A stretch of DNA of 53,131 nt from Actinomycetes bacterium (GTDB taxonomy: Bacteria; Actinomycetota; Acidimicrobiia; Acidimicrobiales; RAAP-2). The stretch spans positions 1 to 53,131 of the forward strand of contig JAKBTL010000060.1 of the NCBI GenBank assembly GCA_021844425.1, read 5' to 3'. Positions 7,717 through 16,222 of this stretch are shown here, one piece after another (position 1 is the stretch's first letter; every line of letters starts with the position of its first letter). The notes below the pieces were generated by a model. The model had not been told where the DNA came from and searched no databases. It saw only the letters and a program-made list of their open reading frames with translations. A program made the position numbers and the translations under genes.

Positions 7717-9930
7717 GTGGTCTCACAGAGCTCCGAGGACGCAGAAGAGGCAGCGGCGTCGAGGTGGTGGCCAGCCAACACCGATGTGCGCCACGCAGCG
7801 GGTTCGGGCTTCGGTGCCGAGTCGGCAGAGCGGGGCGGTCGGATCCTGGTCGACGGGACGTCCTTCGCGGTGAGCGGCCCGGGCGGGGACATCGACGGTT
7901 CCACGCAGGGCCTCTTCGTCCGGGACGCCCGGATCGTCTCGCGCTGGCGCCTCCTCGTTGACGGTGCTCGGCTCGACCCGCTCGGCGGGTACACGGCGCA
8001 GCCGTTCGCAGGCGTCTTCGTCGCGCGTAGCCGGCTCAGGGACGGCCACGCGGAGGCGACCGTCCTCGTCGAGCGCCGCCGCTACGTCGCGAGCGGCATG
8101 CGCGAGGACCTGTCTCTTCACAACTACGGGGGCGAGCCAGCCGGCCTGACCCTCACCGTGGAGGTGGCCGCCGACTTCGCCGACCTCTTCGCAGTGAAGG
8201 CCGGGCGGCAGGAGGAGCTGTCGCCGGCCGCCGTGCGTGTGAGCCCGGCATCCGACGTGTGGTCGGCTTCGGCGCGCCACGGCCAGAGCGACCGAGGAGT
8301 GAAGGTCGTCGCCCCCGGCGCGGTCGTGGCGGCCGACTCCCTCACCTACAAGGTGGTCATCCCGGCGCACGGCGAGTGGAGCGCGTCGGTGGCCGTCATG
8401 GCGGAGGTCGACGGCGAGGAGCTCCCCATGCGCTTTCCCCTCGGCGTCCCGGTCCAGCAGACCGCACCCGCACGAGAGATCGCCGAGTGGCACCAGACGA
8501 GCCCGACGCTGCATGCCGACTCGCTGCCCCTGACCGTGACCGTGGCGCGCAGCGAGGAGGACCTCGCGGCGCTGCGGCTCTCGGACCCCGACGAGCCCGA
8601 CCTCGACGTCGTCGCGGCAGGCGCACCGTGGTTCATGGCGCTCTTCGGCCGGGACTCGCTCATCACGAGCTCGCTCACGCTGTCGCTCGACCTCGGCCTC
8701 GCGCTCGGCACGTTGCGGGCTCTCGCCCGGCACCAGGGGCGCTCCGTCGACGCGCTCAGCGAGGAGGAGCCGGGCCGGATCCTCCACGAGCTGCGTTTCG
8801 GCGCAGACGTGTCGCTCGCGCTAGGGGGGGCCGAGCGCTACTACGGCTCGGTCGACGCGACGCCGCTATTCGTCGTCGTGCTCGGCCAGCTCGCCCGATG
8901 GGGGGCCGACCCCGAGGCGGTCGGCGAGCTGCTGCCGGCTGCCGACGCGGCGCTCGAGTGGATCGACGACTACGGCGACAAGGACGGCGACGGCTACGTC
9001 GAGTACCTGCGCTCCACCGACCGCGGCTTGCGCAACCAGGGCTGGAAGGACTCGGCCGACGGGGTGAACTACGCCGACGGGGCCGTCGCCAACCCTCCCG
9101 TCGCTCTCGTCGAGGTGCAGGCCTACGTCTACGCCGCCTACGCGGCGCGCGCCGAGCTCGCTGCCCGACGCGGCGACGCGGAGACGGCCGCCTACTGGTC
9201 GGAGCGCGCGTCCTCGTTGAAGCGCCGCTTCAACGAGGACTTCTGGCTCCACGACCGCGGCTGGTTCGCGGTCGGCCTCGACGCAGAGAAGAAGCCGATC
9301 GATGCCTTGGCCTCCAACATGGGCCACGCGCTCTGGGCTGGCGCGGTCGACGCCGACAAGGCGCCCTACGTGGCAGAGCGGCTCGTCTCGCCCGAGCTGT
9401 TCAGCGGCTATGGGATCCGGACGCTTGCCACGACGATGGGCGCCTACAACCCGGCGAGCTACCACAACGGCTCCGTGTGGCCCCACGACACCGCGCTGTG
9501 CGTCGCCGGGCTCGTGCGCTACGGGTTCACGGCTCACGCCCAACGGGTGGCGGCAGGGCTGATCGAGGCTGCCGCCTACTTCTCCGGGAGGCTCCCGGAG
9601 CTGTTCTGCGGGTTCGGCAAGGAGGAGATCCCCGGCCCTGTGCCCTACCCGGCTGCCGGGTCCCCGCAGGCGTGGGCGTCGGCCGCGGCGATCGGCATCC
9701 TCACGGCGCTGCTCGGCATCGACCCAGACGTCCCTCGGGGCATCGTCGGGCTGTCGCCTGCGCTCCCGCCCGGCTGGGGGGCCGTCGAGCTCCAGGACGT
9801 CCCTGTCGGTAAAGAGCGCATGAACGTCGTCGTGCGCGCCGACGGCACCTTCTCGTGGACGGGGGTACCGAGCCTCCGGGTGCGCGATGGCAAGGCAGGG
9901 GTCAGTGCCGGTGGACCCCTGTGCGTGTGA
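7717..9930 (+). CDS. Amylo-alpha-1,6-glucosidase / glycogen-debranching-type enzyme (COG3408)
   Basis: 737 aa, full length for the family. Residues 40-250 are the beta-rich GDE_N domain (GRILVDGTSFAVSG, then GLFVRDARIVSRW). The (alpha/alpha)6 barrel follows, with the signature APWFMALFGRDSL at 303-315, DGDGYVEY near 425 and YHNGSVWPHDTA near 585. The family hydrolyses alpha-1,6-linked glucose on limit dextrins or related alpha-glucans in the cytoplasm. GTG 7717 is six bases after TATTCT, so the mRNA is probably leaderless. The divergent MerR-GT4 operon suggests coordinated control of an alpha-glucan. The last 29 bases overlap the tail of a convergent lipoprotein gene. Substrate is inferred from family only. 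Confidence 0.9.
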   Translation: MVSQSSEDAEEAAASRWWPANTDVRHAAGSGFGAESAERGGRILVDGTSFAVSGPGGDIDGSTQGLFVRDARIVSRWRLLVDGARLDPLGGYTAQPFAGVFVARSRLRDGHAEATVLVERRRYVASGMREDLSLHNYGGEPAGLTLTVEVAADFADLFAVKAGRQEELSPAAVRVSPASDVWSASARHGQSDRGVKVVAPGAVVAADSLTYKVVIPAHGEWSASVAVMAEVDGEELPMRFPLGVPVQQTAPAREIAEWHQTSPTLHADSLPLTVTVARSEEDLAALRLSDPDEPDLDVVAAGAPWFMALFGRDSLITSSLTLSLDLGLALGTLRALARHQGRSVDALSEEEPGRILHELRFGADVSLALGGAERYYGSVDATPLFVVVLGQLARWGADPEAVGELLPAADAALEWIDDYGDKDGDGYVEYLRSTDRGLRNQGWKDSADGVNYADGAVANPPVALVEVQAYVYAAYAARAELAARRGDAETAAYWSERASSLKRRFNEDFWLHDRGWFAVGLDAEKKPIDALASNMGHALWAGAVDADKAPYVAERLVSPELFSGYGIRTLATTMGAYNPASYHNGSVWPHDTALCVAGLVRYGFTAHAQRVAAGLIEAAAYFSGRLPELFCGFGKEEIPGPVPYPAAGSPQAWASAAAIGILTALLGIDPDVPRGIVGLSPALPPGWGAVELQDVPVGKERMNVVVRADGTFSWTGVPSLRVRDGKAGVSAGGPLCV

Positions 9931-10426
9931 CCCGGAACTGCGCCGTGATCTGACGACCTGTCGGCGCGATCACGTACCAGTAGCCGCCGACGTTGAGGAG
10001 CCCCTGTCCGGTGATCATGCCCGGGAACGTGTCGCCGATCCAGGTGTAGAGGGGATGGCCGCCGTAGGTGACCTGGAGCTGTCCGTCAGGCCGGCGGATC
10101 GTGCCGACGAGCGAGCCGTCGAGCCCCTTGCCCACGGTCGGGGCCGTGGTCGTCGTGATGAGCGGCGGCCACAGCCTGACGCAGAGCCTTGTCGTGCAGG
10201 CGCTCGATGTCGGGGAGTCGGGGGTGAAGTCGTAGAGCGTCCGGCCCGACGGCGTCGCGAGGATCCGCCCCGCAGGAGACCGCTCGGACGACACCGTCAC
10301 GCCTCTCGCCGTCGTCGGGGTAACGGTGAACGAGCTCGCTGTGATCCCGCTCGAGCACGAGGCGAGCAGGAGGCCGCTCGCCGCCAGCGCCGCCGCTGCG
10401 GCGAGGTGGCGCTGGACGCGGGTCAT
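9902..10426 (-). CDS. Lipoprotein with secreted repeat (PF03640-like)
   Basis: 174 aa. A lipoprotein signal peptide is seen: MTRVQRHLAAAAALAA then LLLASCSS, with lipobox Cys near residue 24. Two copies of the secreted-repeat motif follow: GRTLYDFTPDSP ... ACTTRLCVRLWPPL and GHPLYTWIGDTFPG ... GYWYVIAPTG. This family of surface lipoproteins is common in actinobacteria and has no firmly known role. The ATG at 10426 overlaps the stop of the preceding gene by four bases (ATGA), so the two are co-translated. The 3' end overlaps the convergent debranching-enzyme gene. Confidence 0.85.
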   Translation of the reverse strand: MTRVQRHLAAAAALAASGLLLASCSSGITASSFTVTPTTARGVTVSSERSPAGRILATPSGRTLYDFTPDSPTSSACTTRLCVRLWPPLITTTTAPTVGKGLDGSLVGTIRRPDGQLQVTYGGHPLYTWIGDTFPGMITGQGLLNVGGYWYVIAPTGRQITAQFRVTRTGVHRH

Positions 10427-11178
10427 GGGGCGTCGGCGGGGTCCGGAGGGTGGTACGTCAGCGGCAGGTCGGCCAGGCGGACGAGCGTAGAGGCGACCCA
10501 TCGGGTGAGGGCGTCGGCGATCGGTGCGAGGGATCCGGGGTCCTCGAGCTGGGCCTCGTCGAAGCGGATCGCGCCTTCGTAGCTGCCCTCGACCGCCCAG
10601 TGCACGGACGGCTCGTTGGACGGCTCGTCGGAGGGATCGTCGGTCTCCGGGTCGGCGCGCACCTCTTCGATGGTCGTCGCCGTCCGCACGAGCGGGTCCT
10701 GGCCGATCGGCGGGCTCGCCGGAGACAGGACCGACAGCACGCGTTCGGCGGAAGGCCGCTCGGCGAGGCGCTGGATGCGCATCGAGACCCCGAGAACGGC
10801 CTCGGGCATCTCGGCGGGCGTCTCGCCGATCGACCAGCTGCGGTAGGCGGTCTGGCTCCACGTCGGCCAGTCGATGGAGATGTCGACGCGCACGCGCGGC
10901 GGCTGGCCTTCTCCTGGGAGGCTGTAGCTGGTCTCGAACGACACGTCGCCGAGGAACACGTCGACTTGGAACCGCTCCTCGGAAGCCTGGCGTTCGAGGA
11001 GCGCCCGGTCCAGCGAGTCCTGCACGGCGGAGATGACATCGACGAGAAGGTGGTCGAGCACGGCGTGCGCGAGGCTACCGGTGCGCGCGCCGCCGGGGGA
11101 CAGGAGCGGGCGGAGAGCTTGCACGTGCGGTCGCGCTTCTCCGATCGGGAGCGGCCCCGCCCTGCGTATCCTCGACAT
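10423..11178 (-). CDS. Conserved-looking protein of unknown function
   Basis: About 251 aa from ATG 11178 (273 aa from an upstream start at 11244). I do not recognise a family. It is acidic, without signal peptide or membrane span. Residues about 35-60 are a hydrophobic helix (SLAHAVLDHLLVDVISAVQ), followed by strands such as FQVDVFLGDVSFETSYSLP and RVRVDISIDW, and a Glu/Asp/Ser/Pro-rich segment DPETDDPSDEPSNEPS near residues 180-200. It ends in a four-base overlap with the secreted-repeat lipoprotein, so it probably works with it. The ATG at 11178 shares bases with the divergent ATG at 11177, so the true start of one of them is elsewhere. Confidence 0.6.
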   Translation of the reverse strand: MSRIRRAGPLPIGEARPHVQALRPLLSPGGARTGSLAHAVLDHLLVDVISAVQDSLDRALLERQASEERFQVDVFLGDVSFETSYSLPGEGQPPRVRVDISIDWPTWSQTAYRSWSIGETPAEMPEAVLGVSMRIQRLAERPSAERVLSVLSPASPPIGQDPLVRTATTIEEVRADPETDDPSDEPSNEPSVHWAVEGSYEGAIRFDEAQLEDPGSLAPIADALTRWVASTLVRLADLPLTYHPPDPADAP

Positions 11179-12109
11179 GATGGAGAGCGGGTGGCCCGTC
11201 GCCCGAGCGGGTGGAGACGCGACAGGCGTGGCGCCGAGCGGCAATCCGTGGCTCGAGCGGCGCGTCCTGGCGTACGCGCATCAAGGCGGGGCGTGGGAGG
11301 CGCCGTCGTCGACGCTCTATGCGATGCGCGCCGCGCTCGCCTCGGGCGCGACCGCCATAGAGCTGGACGTCCACGCGACCGCCGACGGCGAGCTCGTCGT
11401 CTGCCACGACGCGACGGTCGACCGCACCACCGACGGCACTGGAGCAATCGCCGCGATGACGCTCGCCGAGCTTCGTAGGCTCGACAACGCATACTGGTTC
11501 GTCCCGGGTGCCGACGCCATGGCCGGGCTCGCGCCCTGCGCCTATCCCTTCCGGGGCCGCGCGCCCGAGGACCCGGACTTTCGGATCCCGACCTTGCGCG
11601 AGGTGCTCGAGCAGTTCCCCGGGGTGCTGCTGAACCTCGACGTGAAGCAGACCGCCCCTGCCGTGGAGCCCTACGAGGAGGCCCTCGCACGCCTTCTCGC
11701 CGAGTTCGGTCGGCGGGACGACGTCATCGTTGCGTCGTTCTCGGACGAGGCGATCGCGCGCTTCGCCGCGCTCGCGCCGGACGTCCCCACCTCCGCAGGG
11801 ATGGCGGCCACCGCCGAGTTCTGGCGGGCCGTCCAGGCCGGGGACCCCGCACCGCCCATCCCATGGGGGGTATCGGGGCGTCCGGTGGCGTTCCAGGTCC
11901 CCGAGGTGTACGGCGAGGCCAGGGTGGTCGACCGCAGGTTCGTCGACGCGGCGCACGCCGCTGGCGCCGCGGTCCACGTCTGGACCGTCGACGACGAGGC
12001 GAGCATGCGCCGGCTTGTCGGCGCGGGTGTCGACGGCATCATCACCGATGTCCCGACGGTGCTCAGCCGCGTGCTCACCGAGCTCGAGGCAGGCTGGCAG
12101 GGGCGGTGA
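11177..12109 (+). CDS. Glycerophosphodiester phosphodiesterase family protein
   Basis: About 310 aa. The N-terminal catalytic loop is YAHQGGAWEAPSST (His and the following E), then AIELDVHATADGELVVCHD, the E-x-D metal site plus general-acid His of GDPD enzymes. A TIM-barrel end VHVWTVDDEASM ... GVDGIITDVP is typical. It hydrolyses glycerophosphodiesters to glycerol-3-phosphate and an alcohol. The motif is AHQGG rather than AHRGG: the Arg of the HRG motif is Gln here. ATG 11177 and 11180 are both possible; TATCCT (11167-11172) lies seven bases before 11180. No signal peptide, so cytoplasmic. Confidence 0.85.
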   Translation: MMESGWPVARAGGDATGVAPSGNPWLERRVLAYAHQGGAWEAPSSTLYAMRAALASGATAIELDVHATADGELVVCHDATVDRTTDGTGAIAAMTLAELRRLDNAYWFVPGADAMAGLAPCAYPFRGRAPEDPDFRIPTLREVLEQFPGVLLNLDVKQTAPAVEPYEEALARLLAEFGRRDDVIVASFSDEAIARFAALAPDVPTSAGMAATAEFWRAVQAGDPAPPIPWGVSGRPVAFQVPEVYGEARVVDRRFVDAAHAAGAAVHVWTVDDEASMRRLVGAGVDGIITDVPTVLSRVLTELEAGWQGR

Positions 12110-12171
12110 GGAGCGGCACGTGCACCCCGCACGCCGCCTGGTGGGCCGTGCTGCGATCTGGCGTGCCGCGG

Positions 12172-12255
12172 TCAGCCGCGCCCGCAGTTCGGCTTCTTGC
12201 CGTGGTTGGCTTTCTTCTTCCGACGCAGCTTGCGCTTCACCGTCCGCTTCGACAC
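12172..12255 (-). CDS. Ribosomal protein bL37-like micro-protein (27 aa)
   Basis: 27 residues, 13 of them Lys or Arg: it begins MSKRTVKRKLRRKKK and ends with a KANHGKKPN block plus a short CGRG tail. The basic N-terminus and the ANHG(K/R)(K/R)PN block match bL37, the 24-residue protein found in the mycobacterial 50S subunit by structure. GTG 12255 has TATGGT (12269-12264) eight bases upstream and no Shine-Dalgarno, so it is probably leaderless. It sits on the strand opposite to DUF192 and rsmI in a 190-base gap, and is too short for routine gene calling. The four-residue C-terminal extension with a Cys is not in the mycobacterial protein as I remember it. Confidence 0.75.
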   Translation of the reverse strand: MSKRTVKRKLRRKKKANHGKKPNCGRG

Positions 12256-12296
12256 GGCCGCAGACCATAGCGCGGCCGGAGGTAGTTTCGGCCGGC

Positions 12297-12638
12297 ATGC
12301 GGACCGTGTGGCTGCTTCGCGGCGGCGACGTCCTGGCCTCTGCCGAGGTCGCCGAGTCGCTCGTCGACCGCGCCCGGGGGCTGCTGGGCCACGCACGCTA
12401 CGACGGCGCGCTCTTGCTCCTGCGGACGCGCGCGGTGCACACGGCAGGGATGCAGTTCCCCCTCGACGTCGCGTTCCTCGACAAGGATCTGCACGTGCTG
12501 GCGACGACGAGGTTGCGCACGTGGAGCGTCGCCCTCCCGCGGCGCGGCGCGGCCCACGTCCTCGAAGCGCAGGCCGGCGCCTTCGAGCGGTGGCGGCTCG
12601 TGACGGGCGACCAGGTCGAGATCCGCGAGACCTCGTGA
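12297..12638 (+). CDS. DUF192 family protein
   Basis: 113 aa. Family hallmarks are RARGLLGHARYDGALLL near residues 25-41, HTAGMQFPLDVAFLD (49-62, the conserved GM.FP.D..F.D core) and a C-terminal VLEAQAGAFERWRL. DUF192 is a small beta-fold domain of unknown function, secreted in many bacteria; this copy has no signal peptide. TAGTTT (12283-12288) lies eight bases before the ATG, suggesting a leaderless transcript. Its TGA overlaps the rsmI start (GTGA), so it leads the rsmI transcript. Confidence 0.85.
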   Translation: MRTVWLLRGGDVLASAEVAESLVDRARGLLGHARYDGALLLLRTRAVHTAGMQFPLDVAFLDKDLHVLATTRLRTWSVALPRRGAAHVLEAQAGAFERWRLVTGDQVEIRETS

Positions 12639-13630
12639 GCGCACAGGCCGGCGTCCTCGTCCTGGTCGCCACCCCGATCGGCAACCTGGGCGACCTGTCG
12701 CCGCGGGCCGTCGAGACGTTGCGGGTCGCTGACCTGGTGTGCTGCGAGGACACCCGTCGCACCCGGGTGCTGCTGAGCGCCGCGGGCATCCCCGCCGGCG
12801 GCAGGCTCCGCTCCTTGCACGCGCACAACGAGTCTCGACGGATCCCCGAGGTGGTGGCTGCGCTGTCGGAGGGTCGGACGGTGGCGGTGGTGTCGGACGC
12901 GGGGACCCCGGCTGTCTCGGATCCCGGTTCGCGCCTCGTCAAGGCCGTTGCGGACGCGGGGTTGCAGGTGACCGCCGTGCCAGGTCCGTCGGCCGCCCTC
13001 GCCGCGCTCGTGCTGAGCGGGTTGTCGACCGACCGCTTCTGCGTCGAGGGCTTCCTTCCCCGCTCGGGGGCCGCGCGCCGCCGCCGGTTGGGCTCTGTGG
13101 TCTCGAATCCGCGGACGACCGTGATCTTCGAGTCGCCTCAGCGAATCGCCTCGACGCTCTCCGAGCTCGCTGCGCTCGCTCCGGGGCGGGCGCTCGCGGT
13201 CTGCCGGGAGCTCACGAAGGTCCACGAGGAAGTGTGGCGCGGCACCGCTTCGACGGCTGCCGACGTGTTCGCTCGACGGGTGCTGCGGGGCGAGGTGGCG
13301 GTCGTCGTGGAGGGTGCCGGCGACGCGACTGCGGGGGGCGAGCTCGGCGACGTCGCACGTGCGGAGCCCTCGGACGACGAGGTTGGACGGGCGGTCGCGG
13401 CGCGGCTGGGCTCGGGCCGGTCCGTCCGCGACACCGCGGACGCGGTGGCCGACGACCTCGGGGTCAGCCGCCGGCGCGCCTACCGGGCGGCCCTCGACGC
13501 CGAGCGCCGGGCGCGGCGCGCGCACGATGCCGCACCGGGCGCCGCCCGACCGAGCGCGCGAGGCGCTGCGCGCCGGGATGGGCGAGGCGGGGCGGAGAGC
13601 CGCTCCTCGGGGAGTGGCCAGCCCGAGTGA
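12635..13630 (+). CDS. rsmI: 16S rRNA (cytidine(1402)-2'-O)-methyltransferase
   Basis: 331 aa. The tetrapyrrole-methylase fold begins LVATPIGNLGDLSPRAVE, followed by ADLVCCEDTRRTRVLL, VAVVSDAGTPAVSDPG and VTAVPGPSA, all RsmI signatures for SAM and rRNA binding. RsmI methylates the 2'-OH of C1402 in the 30S P-site decoding region, together with RsmH. The C-terminal HTH-like region (SVRDTADAVADDLGVSRRRAYR) is typical, but it is followed by about 45 Arg/Ala/Gly-rich residues that look unstructured. GTG start in a four-base overlap with DUF192. Confidence 0.95.
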   Translation: MSAQAGVLVLVATPIGNLGDLSPRAVETLRVADLVCCEDTRRTRVLLSAAGIPAGGRLRSLHAHNESRRIPEVVAALSEGRTVAVVSDAGTPAVSDPGSRLVKAVADAGLQVTAVPGPSAALAALVLSGLSTDRFCVEGFLPRSGAARRRRLGSVVSNPRTTVIFESPQRIASTLSELAALAPGRALAVCRELTKVHEEVWRGTASTAADVFARRVLRGEVAVVVEGAGDATAGGELGDVARAEPSDDEVGRAVAARLGSGRSVRDTADAVADDLGVSRRRAYRAALDAERRARRAHDAAPGAARPSARGAARRDGRGGAESRSSGSGQPE

Positions 13631-13649
13631 CCCCGGTACTCTACGGGCG

Positions 13650-15263
13650 GTGCCTCCTTTCTACGTCACGACGCCGATCTACTACGTGAACGACGCACCG
13701 CACGTCGGCCACGCCTACACCACCGTCAACGCGGACGCGCTGGCGCGCTGGCACCGCCTCTGCGGCGACGAGGTGTTCTTCCTCACCGGCACCGACGAGC
13801 ACGGAGCGAAGGTCGCGGAGGCGGCGACCGAGCACGGCGTGTCGCCCCAAGAGTGGGCGGACACGGTCGTGCAGCGCTTCCTCGGCGCGTGGCGGGACCT
13901 CGAGATCTCGAACGACGACTTCATCCGCACCACGGAGCCGCGGCACCACCACGCCGTGCAGGCGTTCCTCCAGCGCGTCCACGACAACGGCTACATCCGC
14001 CTGGACACGTACCGCGGGCTCTACTGCGTGTCGTGCGAGGACTACTACACGCTCGAGCAGCTCGTCGAGGGCAAGTGCCCCGTCCACGGCCGCCCGGTCG
14101 TCGAGATGGAGGAGGAGAACTACTTCTTCGAGCTCTCGAAGTTCGAGGACCGCCTCTTGCGGTGGTACGAGGAGCACCCCGAGGCGGTGCGGCCGGCGAC
14201 CAAGCGCAACGAGGCGCTGAGCTTCGTGAAGGGCGGTCTGAAGGACATCTCCATCACGCGAACGTCGATGCGGTGGGGCGTCCCGGTCCCCTGGGACGAA
14301 AGGCACGTCTTCTACGTCTGGTACGACGCGCTCGTCAACTACCTGACCGCCATCGGCTACGGAGAGGACGAACCCACGTGGCGTCACTGGTGGCCCGCGG
14401 TGCACCACCTGATCGGTAAGGAGATCATCCGGTTCCACTGCGTGTGGTGGCCGGCGATGTGCATGGCGGCCGGCGTGGAGCCCCCTGCCCACGTCTTCGT
14501 GCACGGCTGGCTGCTCGTCGGGGGTCAGAAGCTGTCGAAGACGCTCGTGCGCCAGCACGCGCAGCTGGCGGCCGCAGGTGGCAGCGGGTCCGACGGCGCG
14601 GCGGGCTCCGACCCCGAGGCCACCGGCGCCTCCGCGCCTGCGCACCCGGTTCGCCTGACGGAGATCGCCCCGCAGTCGCTCACCGAGGACTTCGGCGTCG
14701 ACGCCACGCGCTACCACCTCCTACGCGACGTGCCGTTGGGCACCGACGGGGACTTCTCCTACGAGGGCCTGGTCTCCAGGTACAACGCGGATCTCGCCAA
14801 CAACCTCGGGAACCTCGTCGCGCGCGTGGCGACCGTCGTGGGGACCAAGTGCGGCGGCATCGGTCCGGCGCCCGATCCGAACAGCGCGCTCGGCGCGGTC
14901 GCTCGTGAGGTCCTGTCGGACGCGACCGGGGCATGGGCGCGGTTCGCCCCCCACGAGGCGCTCGAGGCGACCTGGCGGCTCATCGGTGCAGCGAACGCCT
15001 CGCTGGAAGCGGCCGAGCCCTGGAAGGCCGAGCCAGGCCCGAGCGTCGACGCGGTGCTCGGCGACGCGCTCGAGGTGCTCCGGCTCGTGAGCCTGCTCGT
15101 GTCGCCTGCGATGCCCTCGACGGCAGCGGAGATCTGGAGGCGGATCGGGCTCGACGGCGCGCCGCAGGACCGCCGGGTCCCTGCGGACGCTCGCTGGGGA
15201 GGGTACCCAGGCGGGGTGCCGGTGGTGAAGGGCGATCCGCTGTTCCCGCGCCGTAAGGCCTAG
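13650..15263 (+). CDS. metG: Methionyl-tRNA synthetase with an insertion after the KMSKS loop
   Basis: 537 aa from GTG 13650. The HIGH motif is PHVGHAY (17-23). The zinc knuckle CVSCEDYY ... CPVHG (Cys126/129/143) is the short MetG2 form. The KMSKS equivalent is KLSKT at 294-298. Normally the conserved SLGNVxxP follows directly; here about 35-40 Ala/Gly/Ser/Asp-rich residues (about 300-337) intervene before the recognisable TEIAPQSLTEDFGVDATRYH. The anticodon-binding helices (SRYNADLANNLGNL) are normal. TACTCT (13637-13642) lies seven bases before the GTG, so a leaderless mRNA is likely. No C-terminal EMAP-like domain. Confidence 0.95.
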   Translation: MPPFYVTTPIYYVNDAPHVGHAYTTVNADALARWHRLCGDEVFFLTGTDEHGAKVAEAATEHGVSPQEWADTVVQRFLGAWRDLEISNDDFIRTTEPRHHHAVQAFLQRVHDNGYIRLDTYRGLYCVSCEDYYTLEQLVEGKCPVHGRPVVEMEEENYFFELSKFEDRLLRWYEEHPEAVRPATKRNEALSFVKGGLKDISITRTSMRWGVPVPWDERHVFYVWYDALVNYLTAIGYGEDEPTWRHWWPAVHHLIGKEIIRFHCVWWPAMCMAAGVEPPAHVFVHGWLLVGGQKLSKTLVRQHAQLAAAGGSGSDGAAGSDPEATGASAPAHPVRLTEIAPQSLTEDFGVDATRYHLLRDVPLGTDGDFSYEGLVSRYNADLANNLGNLVARVATVVGTKCGGIGPAPDPNSALGAVAREVLSDATGAWARFAPHEALEATWRLIGAANASLEAAEPWKAEPGPSVDAVLGDALEVLRLVSLLVSPAMPSTAAEIWRRIGLDGAPQDRRVPADARWGGYPGGVPVVKGDPLFPRRKA

Positions 15264-15268
15264 TTCCC

Positions 15269-16222
15269 ATGCCCGACGCGCCTTTCCCCCCTTCCGCGGC
15301 CGGAGCGTCGTCCGGCCCGTCCGCGGCGGACCTCGAATGGGTCGACTCGCACTCGCACCTCCAGGACACCTACCTCCTCGGCGAGCGCGGCCCTGACCCG
15401 GTCCGGGAGCAACGCGGCGACCGGGCCGGAGAAGAGGCGGAGGTACCCGGCACCGAGGCGCTGCTCGCCGGCGCGCTGCGACGAGCCTTGGAGGCTGGGG
15501 TGCGGCGGATCGTGTGCGCGGGCACCGGGCCTGCCACCTCGAAGGAGGCGCTCGCGCTCGCGCGCCGGAGCGCCTCGGGCGAGCTCGGCGCCGGCGCCCC
15601 TGCGATCTGGGCGACCGCGGGGCTCCATCCTCACGACGCGTCCGAAGGGACGGAGGAGACGATCGCCTTCCTCGAGCGCGCCGTCGCGAGCGGGGAGACG
15701 GCCTCGCAGGGCGGGCGCCTGGTCGCGGTCGGGGAGTGCGGGCTCGACTACCACTACGACCACTCGGCACGCGACCTGCAGCGGCGCGCGTTCGCCGAGC
15801 AGGTCGCCGCCGCCCAGCGGCTCGGGCTCGCGCTCGTCGTCCACGCCCGGGACGCCTGGGACGACCTCTTCGACGTGCTGCGCGCCGAAGGCGTGCCCGA
15901 GCGCGCCGTGCTGCACTGCTTCACCGGCGGCCCCGAGGAGGCCAGGCGGTGCCTCGACGCGGGGATGGTGCTCTCGTTCTCCGGCATCGTGACGTTCAAG
16001 AACGCGGGCGACGTCCGTGAGGCGGCCGCCCTCTGCCCGCTCGACCGGCTCCTCGTCGAGACGGACAGCCCCTTCCTCGCCCCGGTGCCCCACCGGGGGA
16101 GAGCCAACGAGCCCTCGTACGTGCCGCTCGTCGGCTCTGCCGTCGCCCAGGTGAAGGGGGTGGCGCTCTCGGTGGTCGCCGACGCGACCAGCGCGAACGC
16201 GACCGGCGTGCTCGGCCTGTGA
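15269..16222 (+). CDS. tatD: TatD-family metal-dependent hydrolase (DNase)
   Basis: 317 aa. Metal ligands are seen in VDSHSHL, the central Glu in VAVGECGLDYHYD, the His pair in LVVHARDAWDD and HCFTG, and the terminal Asp in LLVETDSPFLAP. The family acts as 3'-5' DNase or deoxyribonuclease. The first 22 residues are Ala/Ser/Pro-rich and unconserved, and an acidic insert (about residues 37-60) sits after HSHL. It follows metG by five bases and overlaps rsmA by four, the usual metG-tatD-rsmA order of actinobacteria. Confidence 0.92.
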   Translation: MPDAPFPPSAAGASSGPSAADLEWVDSHSHLQDTYLLGERGPDPVREQRGDRAGEEAEVPGTEALLAGALRRALEAGVRRIVCAGTGPATSKEALALARRSASGELGAGAPAIWATAGLHPHDASEGTEETIAFLERAVASGETASQGGRLVAVGECGLDYHYDHSARDLQRRAFAEQVAAAQRLGLALVVHARDAWDDLFDVLRAEGVPERAVLHCFTGGPEEARRCLDAGMVLSFSGIVTFKNAGDVREAAALCPLDRLLVETDSPFLAPVPHRGRANEPSYVPLVGSAVAQVKGVALSVVADATSANATGVLGL

